A stretch of 9,284 nucleotides of DNA from DASYZQ01 sp035946175 (GTDB lineage: Bacteria; Patescibacteriota; Saccharimonadia; Saccharimonadales; UBA4665). Shown here one piece after another: positions 1 through 5,414 of the stretch; the stretch's first letter is position 1, and every line of letters begins with the position of its first letter. The DNA lies in the NCBI GenBank assembly GCA_035946175.1, contig DASYZQ010000021.1, positions 1 through 9,284 of the forward strand. Direction: 5' to 3'. The notes beneath the pieces are model-generated. The model saw only the letters and a program-made list of their open reading frames with translations. It was not told the DNA's origin and did not search any database. The position numbers and the translations under genes are program-made.

Positions 1-50
1 ACTGCATAGCAGTAGCTCTCGCCTTAGGTAGTAAGGGATTGTTAGAATAG
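1..50 (+). CDS. C-terminal tail of an upstream gene (partial)
   Basis: Reading from base 3, there are 15 codons without a stop, giving CIAVALALGSKGLLE, then TAG at 48-50. The peptide is Ala/Leu-rich and looks like an ordinary C-terminal helix. The other two forward frames stop at bases 7-9 and 29-31. The layout supports a real gene end: the stop is followed at once by a hairpin with a T-run and then by a new promoter. Fifteen residues are too few to assign a family, and an open frame this short can occur by chance. Confidence 0.4.
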   Translation, partial: CIAVALALGSKGLLE

Positions 51-56
51 CTCATA

Positions 57-112
57 CGGCTGTTCTCCTGTTTAGATGTAGTAGTCCTTACAGTGTAGAA
101 CAGCCGGTTTTT
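57..112 (+). terminator. Probable intrinsic terminator with long loop
   Basis: CGGCTGTTCT at 57-66 is perfectly complementary to AGAACAGCCG at 97-106, and the right arm is followed by G and five Ts (108-112). A further CTG/CAG pair (68-70 with 91-93) continues the stem after a small internal loop. The stem plus T-run after the putative stop at 48-50 fits factor-independent termination of the upstream gene. The loop of about 20-30 bases is longer than usual. In addition, GTAAGG (31-36) could pair with CCTTAC (86-91) inside the loop, so an attenuator is an alternative. Confidence 0.5.
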
Positions 113-146
113 AGTGTTGCAGAGGTGGTGAGGTAGTACGAGAGGT

Positions 147-175
147 TTTACAAATAATGATAACGATGATATAAA
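147..175 (+). promoter_or_regulatory. Sigma70-type promoter for the nucleotidase-like gene
   Basis: TTTACA (147-152) and TATAAA (170-175) are separated by exactly 17 bases and match the -35/-10 consensus at five of six positions each. Initiation would fall near base 182, leaving a very short leader that still holds AAGGAG at 185-190, seven bases before the ATG at 198. It lies just after the upstream hairpin and T-run, as expected for a new transcription unit. Confidence 0.55.
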
Positions 176-197
176 TCATGGGATAAGGAGTGATTCT

Positions 198-863
198 ATG
201 ACTGAAATTATCGGTGATGCCTTGGTGGATATGGATGGTGTCATCGCAGACGCACATGAGGGTTTTAGGCGGGAAATGATCGACCGATACCCTGATGTGC
301 ACGCACAGTACGATGTAGGTGACAGCTATTTCCCCCTGGAAGCATACGCGCCAGAAGACCAAGAAGCGGCCCTTGAAGTGCTAAGGAGTGAAGACTTTTT
401 TGCCAATCTGGCCCCAATGGAGGGCATGTTGGAGGGGTGGCAACAATTAGTATCAATCGGATTAAACCCACGCATTTGCAGTGCACCGTTTCCTCCGAGT
501 GCCAACTGCATTGAGCAAAAAATAGCTTGGCTGGAGCGAGAAATCGTTCCCACATTCGGTAGGCGAGTAGTTGATCGTGCGCTGTTTACCGCTCACAAGG
601 ACGAGTGTAGTGGTAGTATACTCATCGATGACAACCCCAAGCTTGGGACAGTCAGGGCAATGTGGCGCTGGGTAGTATATGACCATATGTATAATCGTGA
701 TGCACCGATGCCAAGGATAATGGGCTGGCGCGATCCTTTGCTTCAGCCAATTGTATCGGGAGTGGCGCTAGCGTCTAGAGACTTTTCCCATAGCAGGCCA
801 GGCCAGAAGGGCACTACTTCAGCTTGCGGAGAATCCTATCGCATTGTTGGCCAACTAGGATGA
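198..863 (+). CDS. HAD-superfamily 5'(3')-deoxyribonucleotidase-like protein
   Basis: This looks like a cytosolic NT5C-type phosphatase, which removes phosphate from (deoxy)nucleoside monophosphates. The 221-residue protein carries the HAD motifs in order: DMDGVIAD at 11-18 (Asp11 nucleophile, Asp13 acid/base), Ser95 in CSAPF, Lys134 in TAHKDE, and the Mg-binding IDDNP at 143-147. The stretch FFANLAPMEG (67-76) resembles the substrate-cap segment of the family. The last ~45 residues after GWRDP have no recognised motif and lengthen the protein slightly beyond the usual ~190-200. The start is set by AAGGAG seven bases upstream and by a promoter just before it. It appears to be a separate transcription unit, with 209 bases before the next gene. 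The family also includes phosphatases of other small substrates, so the substrate is not certain. Confidence 0.8.
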   Translation: MTEIIGDALVDMDGVIADAHEGFRREMIDRYPDVHAQYDVGDSYFPLEAYAPEDQEAALEVLRSEDFFANLAPMEGMLEGWQQLVSIGLNPRICSAPFPPSANCIEQKIAWLEREIVPTFGRRVVDRALFTAHKDECSGSILIDDNPKLGTVRAMWRWVVYDHMYNRDAPMPRIMGWRDPLLQPIVSGVALASRDFSHSRPGQKGTTSACGESYRIVGQLG

Positions 864-914
864 GCTACTTATCAAGCAAAACATTAGGATATTGAGTACG
901 ACTAATGGGTTAGA

Positions 915-989
915 CGAAAGTTCAGATCTGGCAACCGAACTAAAAAGCTTTCGATAGATAGAATTGGCTTAAGGTACTTGGTCTATCGA
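915..989 (+). other. Two overlapping inverted repeats before the chorismate mutase gene
   Basis: CGAAAG (915-920) pairs with CTTTCG (948-953), and TTC/GAA inside it (921-923 with 937-939) extends the arm after an asymmetric bulge. TCGATAGA (951-958) pairs perfectly with TCTATCGA (982-989). The two hairpins share bases 951-953, so they are mutually exclusive. The second overlaps the putative -10 box at 988-993. This could be an operator or a DNA/RNA switch. The arms are short (6-8 bp), and chance is possible. Confidence 0.3.
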
Positions 990-993
990 TAAT
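964..993 (+). promoter_or_regulatory. Candidate promoter for the chorismate mutase-deacylase unit
   Basis: TTGGCT (964-969) and GATAAT (988-993) lie 18 bases apart, matching four and five consensus positions. Transcription would start near base 1000, giving a leader of about 73 bases before the ATG at 1073. An 8-bp inverted repeat (951-958/982-989) overlaps both spacer and -10 box and would be well placed for an operator. The -35 box is only moderate. Confidence 0.35.
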
Positions 994-1060
994 GCTATCA
1001 CGTTACTTTGAAACAGATTTTGATATGAGATGAAAAAATGGTAAGGTAATCGTGAATTAT

Positions 1061-1066
1061 GGAGAG
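1061..1066 (+). promoter_or_regulatory. Ribosome binding site fixing the chorismate mutase start
   Basis: GGAGAG lies six bases before the ATG at 1073. An in-frame GTG at 1052 would lengthen the protein by seven residues, but it lies upstream of this site and has no purine-rich motif at the right distance. The ATG at 1073 is therefore the preferred start. Confidence 0.6.
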
Positions 1067-1072
1067 TTATAT

Positions 1073-1408
1073 ATGACAGGTGAACCCAAAGACCGTATGG
1101 CTGAGTTACGTGAAGAAATGACAGCTGTAACTGAAGAAATTGTCTTGATACTGAATAAACGCAGCCGTATTGCGCTTGCAATAGGGGAGGAAAAGGCCCG
1201 AAGGGGCACTGCTCAGGTAAGAGATCTTGGGCGTGAGCGCCAAGTGCTAGATCGCGTAGCTGAAATCAATGAGGGGCCACTTCCTGATGAAGCAGTCCAA
1301 CGAGTCGTCCAAGTAGCAATGGATGTATCAAGTGAGTTACAGGCGGCAACGGCTGGGCTACCTATTGGCGAGTCTGCCCCAGCCCAAATTCCTAACCCAG
1401 AAGGGTAA
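1073..1408 (+). CDS. AroQ-type chorismate mutase
   Basis: Chorismate mutase rearranges chorismate to prephenate in the cytoplasm, the branch point to Phe/Tyr and to some prephenate-derived metabolites. This all-helical protein of 111 residues (counted from the ATG at 1073) retains equivalents of the residues known from the E. coli AroQ domain: Arg13 (Arg11), Arg30 (Arg28), Lys41 (Lys39), Asp51, Arg54 and Glu55 in RDLGRE (Asp48/Arg51/Glu52), Ser86 (Ser84) and Gln90 (Gln88). There is one extra residue between Lys41 and Asp51. The last ~20 residues are Ala/Pro-rich and probably disordered. It is a stand-alone domain, with no dehydratase, dehydrogenase or DAHP synthase fused or adjacent. The stop is two bases before the next ATG, so it is probably co-translated with the deacylase-like gene. 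Isochorismate-pyruvate lyase (PchB type) shares the fold, but the full mutase residue set argues for mutase. Confidence 0.82.
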   Translation: MTGEPKDRMAELREEMTAVTEEIVLILNKRSRIALAIGEEKARRGTAQVRDLGRERQVLDRVAEINEGPLPDEAVQRVVQVAMDVSSELQAATAGLPIGESAPAQIPNPEG

Positions 1409-1410
1409 TC

Positions 1411-2274
1411 ATGAGTGAGGCAAGTGCTAATCAATTCTTGGCACTGGGTGACTTCTCAAGGCAGGATTTTATTCACGGAAACCCCGAATCTCTTATCCAG
1501 GCTGAAGATCATCCTAAAGTCTTAGTCTTATGGCCACACGGCGACGAGACACTCGGTCCCGATGTTGGTTACCATATTTACACAGAACGTTCTGAACTAT
1601 TAACACATGTCGACTATATGTGTGGTAACCCCTTAGCCGCTAATCACCAACCGGCGCTACGTCATACCGTCGGGATTACTGATGGGTATGAGGCAGAGGG
1701 GACTGACCTGAACCGAAGCTTTACGCCTGGAGTACCACCGAAGAGCTACGAACAGCACCGCGCCCCTTTAATAATGGCTACGATCGAGCAGGGTGGCTAC
1801 GATTACGTTCTCGACCTACACACCACGTTTACCCCTGGTGGTCGCTACTTTCTGATCAGTGAACGTTTTATTGCCGAGCCGGCTGTTCGAGCTATGATTG
1901 CCGCATCGCCAATAAATCGGGTAGTTGTAATGCCCGATAAAATTGCTCGTGACGGCTTAATTGGCAACTGTGATCGATCGGTTTCTATCGAGTACTCCAG
2001 ACCCCTGGCAGGTCGGACCGGAGTCCGGGATACCATGATGCTCATCGATGGTCTAGTAAGTGGTCAGTCGGCAGTATCTCCTCATAAGCGAGAGTTATTT
2101 TATGTTACAAATGTAATCCCGAAGGATAATGACCCGGGGCTTGAAGCAAGAAACTTTCAACTTTGTAAAGATGGATATTATCCTATACTATTTGGCGAGA
2201 AGGGTTATCGTGACGATCCGACTAAAAAATACCTAGGATTTGCTGCTACCACCAAGGAGATAATTACCCTATAG
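1411..2274 (+). CDS. Aspartoacylase/succinylglutamate desuccinylase-family zinc hydrolase
   Basis: Members of this M14-like family remove an acetyl or succinyl group from an N-acyl amino acid (aspartoacylase, AstE). The 287-residue protein has the zinc site HGDE at 43-46 (His43, Glu46; usually HGNE), DLNRSF at 99-104 (Asn101/Arg102 for substrate carboxylate) and DLHTT at 135-139 (His137, third zinc ligand). Glu194 in IEYSRP is a plausible catalytic glutamate. Length fits the ~290-330 residue family. There is no signal peptide. GAAGGG five bases upstream and a gap of two bases after the mutase stop support this start and translational coupling. With the GNAT and racemase-like genes downstream, the inferred role is to hydrolyse an N-acyl amino acid made by that pathway. 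Which acyl group and amino acid are involved cannot be read from the sequence. Confidence 0.82.
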   Translation: MSEASANQFLALGDFSRQDFIHGNPESLIQAEDHPKVLVLWPHGDETLGPDVGYHIYTERSELLTHVDYMCGNPLAANHQPALRHTVGITDGYEAEGTDLNRSFTPGVPPKSYEQHRAPLIMATIEQGGYDYVLDLHTTFTPGGRYFLISERFIAEPAVRAMIAASPINRVVVMPDKIARDGLIGNCDRSVSIEYSRPLAGRTGVRDTMMLIDGLVSGQSAVSPHKRELFYVTNVIPKDNDPGLEARNFQLCKDGYYPILFGEKGYRDDPTKKYLGFAATTKEIITL

Positions 2275-2330
2275 GACATTAAAACGTGGGTTGCAGGCGC
2301 AGCTCATCTGGCCTATCAGGTTAGGAAATC

Positions 2331-2359
2331 TTGCAAATAATTGTTAAGCATGCTATTAA
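2331..2359 (+). promoter_or_regulatory. Candidate promoter with extended -10 upstream of the small open frame
   Basis: TTGCAA (2331-2336) and TATTAA (2354-2359) are 17 bases apart, and TGC just before the -10 (2351-2353) makes an extended -10 element. Initiation near 2366 would place AGGGAG (2371-2376) and the ATG at 2385 at the very start of the transcript. Confidence 0.4.
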
Positions 2360-2384
2360 TTACAATGTTCAGGGAGTTAAGGTG

Positions 2385-2495
2385 ATGAGCAGGTTATTGC
2401 ACAATCTACATTTATCCAGCGTTGAGAAATTATTTCTGAGCATCAATGACGTGCAGTGGCCCCGGATTTGCAACTATTGCCCCCATCTCTTATAA
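2385..2495 (+). CDS. Possible small protein of 36 residues, function unknown
   Basis: ATG at 2385 is preceded by AGGGAG at 2371-2376 (eight-base spacing) and by a promoter candidate at 2331-2359. The reading frame runs 36 codons to TAA. The peptide starts MSRLLHNLHLSS, has an amphipathic middle with VEKLFLSI, and ends WPRICNYCPHLL with a Cys-x-x-Cys pair. It has three His and nine Leu residues. It has no homologue that I recognise. It could be a small structural or regulatory peptide, a leader peptide for the downstream operon, or a modified-peptide precursor. Its 3' end overlaps a second promoter candidate, which weakens the case that it is coding. Confidence 0.3.
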   Translation: MSRLLHNLHLSSVEKLFLSINDVQWPRICNYCPHLL

Positions 2496-2496
2496 C
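2468..2496 (+). promoter_or_regulatory. Candidate promoter of the six-gene operon
   Basis: TTGCAA (2468-2473) and TATAAC (2491-2496) are 17 bases apart, matching four and five consensus positions. Initiation near 2503 would give a leader of about 78 AT-rich bases ending in GAGGA (2569-2573) before the GNAT start at 2581. No comparable promoter is obvious in the short gaps further downstream, so this is the likeliest driver of the run from 2581 to 9183. Confidence 0.45.
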
Positions 2497-2580
2497 AAAA
2501 ATATCAACAATAAATCTCAGAATGCGAAAAATAAAATATCTTAACTAGGCCTTTCTTTTAATAGTTACGAGGATGACATC

Positions 2581-3180
2581 ATGAGTTATAACATACAAGA
2601 ATTTAGAGATGTAACGACATACGATCAGCTTGGCGATTTAGTGCCTGGCTTGGAAGCATGTATTACCAGCGCCTTTGGCGGAACTATTACCGAAGAAGAT
2701 GCTCGATACCACATGGCTGGTCAGCAAGTCTTAGTAGCGACAATGAACCCCTCTGAAAAGATGGTCATTGGTTTTGCTTCTGCCTCAGTCATCTCTCCGA
2801 GGGAAGAGTTTGGCAACCCAGACTTGACTGATCAAGAGGGACTCTATTTTATAGGTGCAGCAATCCATCGTGCCGCTCAAGGAAATGGTCTATATCATGG
2901 GCTGAACTCAAGACGACTTGATTTCGGTCTCAGCGCTGGTGTTGACTTTGTGTACACCCGTACGCAAAATCCTCGGGTACAAGAAGGGATCACACATCTT
3001 TTAGACAAACGCGTAACAGCTGGCCAGATCCGTGGTTACGAAGTGGGGCGCATGGTTTGTCGTGGGGCGTACGGCAGGATGCTGACCCGTGAAAAACCAG
3101 TTGCGCGTGACCTTTGTTTCGAGGATATTGATTATGACAATGGTGATGCTGCGATTCTAACCTGGCAATTGTCTAGATAA
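2581..3180 (+). CDS. GNAT-family N-acyltransferase
   Basis: GNAT enzymes transfer an acyl group from acyl-CoA to an amine. The 199-residue protein shows the fold's features: an N-terminal strand and helices, a central strand VLVATMNPSEKMVIGFASAS (50-69), strand LYFIGAAI followed by the CoA pyrophosphate loop RAAQGNGLYHGL (97-108, with Gln100-Gly101-x-Gly103), and the later strand VDFVYTRTQNPRVQEGI typical of motif B. The first position of the classical Q/R-x-x-G-x-G loop is Ala, so the loop is slightly degenerate. GAGGA seven bases upstream supports the start. It opens the six-gene run, 38 bases before a racemase-like enolase. By analogy with the known N-succinyltransferase/racemase pair, it may N-acylate an amino acid. 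Acyl donor and acceptor are inferred only. Confidence 0.75.
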   Translation: MSYNIQEFRDVTTYDQLGDLVPGLEACITSAFGGTITEEDARYHMAGQQVLVATMNPSEKMVIGFASASVISPREEFGNPDLTDQEGLYFIGAAIHRAAQGNGLYHGLNSRRLDFGLSAGVDFVYTRTQNPRVQEGITHLLDKRVTAGQIRGYEVGRMVCRGAYGRMLTREKPVARDLCFEDIDYDNGDAAILTWQLSR

Positions 3181-3218
3181 TTCTCTGGCCATAAGTACAA
3201 TACGAAAGGCAACTCTGG

Positions 3219-4385
3219 ATGAGTTCAGGTGAAGATTTTTTGGCAAGTAACATACAACTTATTGGTCATACCACTGAGATAGTTGAATTACCCTTCCACG
3301 CCCCAGTATATCTTCCATTTGGCACTATAGCGACTCGCCCCTCGGCCTGGCTGCAGATTACTGGTGATGTCGAAGGAGTTCAAGGTTATGGTGCTGCTGA
3401 GGGCACCTCATTACCGATGCAAATCCCGATGTATGATGACTACTCTGGTAACCTTCAGAGTAATATCGATACGCTAGTGGGTAATTTATGTGGAGAAGAG
3501 ACCACCGTTCAAGCAGCTCGAATGGCTATTGCTGCTACCGATCTTGGTGGTAATTTCGCTACGGCACGTATGACAGTAGAAGCGGCAATTCTAGATATGG
3601 TAAGTCGGGCGAGTAATACAACTGTTTATGAGTTGCTGACCGGCGACCGATCCGATCAGCCACTTGCTATCCCATACGGTAAAAGCATCGCAGAAGCAGA
3701 ATGTCCCAAGATCATTCAGGCAGGCCTTAAGGCTGCAGAACGGGGGGCCCAACGACTTAAGTTCAAGCTCTCCCCAGCTAATTACGAAGCGGTCATTGAA
3801 GGCATAACTAATCTCAAAGACAAAATACCTGACGCAGATTTTATGGTAGATGCAAACGGCACGTTCGATCCAGAGAACCAAGAACACCGGACTATCCTGC
3901 ATGAGGTAGACGGGCTTAAACTGATGATGATTGAAGAGCCGGTATCGCGCGGAGGCAGACTCAGCGGTTTGGCTGCTCACCGTGCGCTCCAACAATTACT
4001 TGCCTTGGAAACACCCATTGCATTGGATGACTCACTATCGACGCGCGAGGATGCACAGGTCGCACTCGATGAGGGCCTTGGCGCAATACTTAATTTGAAG
4101 CCTGGCCGAGTAGGCTCGTTTCTGGATTGTCTAGACATGGCTGCCTTGGCAAAAAGAAGAGGGAAGCAAATTATGGTGGGTGGTATGTTCGAGGCGACGC
4201 CTGGTCGCATGATGACCCTGACACTTGCTGCCATATGTCTTAGAGAAGGGTTTACTATTCCTGGTGATGTCTCCTTGCCACAGGAGAGGCTTGCGGGCGA
4301 TATAACTACGGACGACCAGCTTGAGCTTGATTCAGAACATAACGTTGTTTTCAGACCCAAGCTTGGTTGGGGGTACGGGTTATGA
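3219..4385 (+). CDS. Enolase-superfamily (MLE subgroup) racemase/epimerase-like enzyme 1
   Basis: The enzyme belongs to the mandelate racemase/muconate lactonizing group, where a Mg-bound enolate forms between two lysines. An N-terminal capping domain (~1-145) is followed by the barrel. The catalytic set is complete: Lys181-x-Lys183 (LKFKLSP), metal ligands Asp211 (VDANG), Glu239 (IEEP) and Asp270 (LDDS), and Lys294 (LKPGRVG). Spacing matches N-succinylamino acid racemase, o-succinylbenzoate synthase and dipeptide epimerase relatives. It differs from the downstream paralogue at motif neighbours: IEEP for EQP, LDDS for LDES, and MFEATPGR for MGETGIGR. That suggests a different substrate. The ribosome site AAAGG (3205-3209) is modest. 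Its stop overlaps the next start. Racemase, dipeptide epimerase or another MLE function are all possible. A menaquinone role is unlikely, as no other men gene is present. Confidence 0.8.
   Translation: MSSGEDFLASNIQLIGHTTEIVELPFHAPVYLPFGTIATRPSAWLQITGDVEGVQGYGAAEGTSLPMQIPMYDDYSGNLQSNIDTLVGNLCGEETTVQAARMAIAATDLGGNFATARMTVEAAILDMVSRASNTTVYELLTGDRSDQPLAIPYGKSIAEAECPKIIQAGLKAAERGAQRLKFKLSPANYEAVIEGITNLKDKIPDADFMVDANGTFDPENQEHRTILHEVDGLKLMMIEEPVSRGGRLSGLAAHRALQQLLALETPIALDDSLSTREDAQVALDEGLGAILNLKPGRVGSFLDCLDMAALAKRRGKQIMVGGMFEATPGRMMTLTLAAICLREGFTIPGDVSLPQERLAGDITTDDQLELDSEHNVVFRPKLGWGYGL
4382..4385 (+). promoter_or_regulatory. ATGA stop-start overlap
   Basis: The ATG of the dipeptidase gene (4382-4384) overlaps the TGA of enolase 1 (4383-4385). 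There is no strong ribosome site before it, so translation is probably by re-initiation, tying the amounts of the two proteins together. An in-frame TTG at 4367 is a much less likely start. Confidence 0.7.
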
Positions 4386-5398
4386 ATAGTTTACGCATCC
4401 TTGAAGAGTACGCACTACCGACCGCCGCATTTGATGAGGCAGCATTATCTAGTGGCATCGGGCAACGTCTAAACAACGCAGGAATGGCTGAAGTTACCGA
4501 GGAGTTGCTTGCCCTAGGTAAAGCCCGTGAGATCTTTTTAGAAACTCCTCTGACTTCTGATCATATCCATGCAATTAATAGCGTGGAAGCACAATCGGTG
4601 GCCGAAACAGCTGCTCAATTTCAGAAACGTGTTCGGCAGGTCGAGGTTCAAGAGGACTACATGCCAATGGGTGACCTACGAGGTATAGCCAACAGCGAAC
4701 AATTACCTTGGACTTTTTCTAATACCCCTTACCATCCAGCATGTGGTGAATGGGCGGGTAAAAATCGACTTTTCTGGGCTCGAAGAGACCTATCGGATGC
4801 ACTGGTCTCAACCAGCGGGCATCTCATGCGAGCGGCTTTTGGCCTACATTTTGAAGATGGATTTCGCCATCCTGCCGTACAAGAAGGACTATTCCGTCGT
4901 CGCTATGGAATGGCAGGAACTACTCATCCGGAATGGTCACATAATCAACGACTACTAGAGGCAAAGTCAAAGGCTGCATATACACCACGTTTTGCGGCAC
5001 ATATGGGCGGTGCCGCAGCAGACGTTCGAGTTCGTGACTTAGAGACCGGGGAACTACTTGACATCGGGCATAACTATCCTGATGGGGGGGCTATTGTGGC
5101 ACTCGAATCGCCATTTGTCACTCAAGTACAGTGGGAAAACAGAATGCTTTTGGCTTGTCTCGCTATACGAGAAGGCATGTCGCTCTATCCGTTTGAGGAT
5201 TGGCATGTTTGCCTGGGTGACACGACTGCCGCAGCTTGCAGTCAAGAAGACGTCCTGCCAGTTGCAAAACACGGACCAATTAAATCGTTCAACATCACTA
5301 CAGGCGCCATTGCAGAAGTCTATCGAGCTGACGAGCTGGATGTCACTTTCGCTCATATAGCTCCGAGACACCCTGAGCCTAAAGATCATACTGATTAA
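4382..5398 (+). CDS. VanX-type (M15D) zinc D-Ala-D-Ala dipeptidase-like protein
   Basis: VanX/DdpX enzymes cut D,D-dipeptides such as D-Ala-D-Ala in the cytoplasm. In this 338-residue protein the core is in the C-terminal two thirds. DGFRHP has Arg162 at the place of the transition-state Arg71 of VanX. AHMGGAAAD (206-214) gives zinc ligands His207 and Asp214 in the SxHxxGxAxD pattern, followed by RDLETGELLDIG, very like VanX. EDWH (272-275) gives catalytic Glu272 and zinc ligand His275, then LGD. About 110-130 N-terminal residues precede the recognisable part, making it longer than the ~200-residue VanX. There is no signal peptide. A run of seven G (5084-5090) lies just after the active-site motif. 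Its position between two racemase-like genes suggests a role in D-amino-acid or dipeptide handling. VanH, VanA, VanR and VanS are absent, so glycopeptide resistance is not implied. Confidence 0.78.
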   Translation: MNSLRILEEYALPTAAFDEAALSSGIGQRLNNAGMAEVTEELLALGKAREIFLETPLTSDHIHAINSVEAQSVAETAAQFQKRVRQVEVQEDYMPMGDLRGIANSEQLPWTFSNTPYHPACGEWAGKNRLFWARRDLSDALVSTSGHLMRAAFGLHFEDGFRHPAVQEGLFRRRYGMAGTTHPEWSHNQRLLEAKSKAAYTPRFAAHMGGAAADVRVRDLETGELLDIGHNYPDGGAIVALESPFVTQVQWENRMLLACLAIREGMSLYPFEDWHVCLGDTTAAACSQEDVLPVAKHGPIKSFNITTGAIAEVYRADELDVTFAHIAPRHPEPKDHTD

Positions 5399-5414
5399 TG
5401 CTAGGAGAATTATA

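Larger units (their letters stand above)
2275..2580 (+). other. 306-base intergenic region with two promoters and a possible small gene
   Basis: This is the largest gap in the window. No convincing terminator follows the hydrolase gene: the only nearby structure is a weak CCTA/TAGG pair (2312-2325) with no T-run. The region holds two promoter-like elements, both starting with TTGCAA (2331-2359 and 2468-2496), a 36-codon open frame with a good ribosome binding site (2385-2495), and an AT-rich leader (2497-2580) just before the GNAT gene. No RNA gene or mobile-element remnant is recognisable. Confidence 0.6.

Noticed and set aside
1..197. tRNA or T-box leader at the left edge
   Set aside because: There is no cloverleaf, no T-loop consensus and no T-box antiterminator sequence; the structure is explained by a simple hairpin with a T-run.
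111..362. Minus-strand open frame at the left end, and other minus-strand frames of 60-190 codons inside the genes
   Set aside because: They lie antisense to well-supported genes or regulatory sequence, have no motifs and lack ribosome sites, as expected of shadow frames.
2425..2437. AGAAAT-T-ATTTCT palindrome
   Set aside because: The loop of one base cannot form in RNA, and it lies inside the small open frame in AT-rich sequence. It is too short to support an operator call alone.
2434..2522. Long-range pairing TTCTGAG/CTCAGAA
   Set aside because: Seven base pairs across a 75-base loop, with no extension on either side, is within chance expectation.
4382..5398. Vancomycin resistance locus
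   Set aside because: Only a VanX-like dipeptidase is present. No D-lactate dehydrogenase, D-Ala-D-Lac ligase or two-component system accompanies it, and VanX-like enzymes also serve in D-Ala-D-Ala catabolism.
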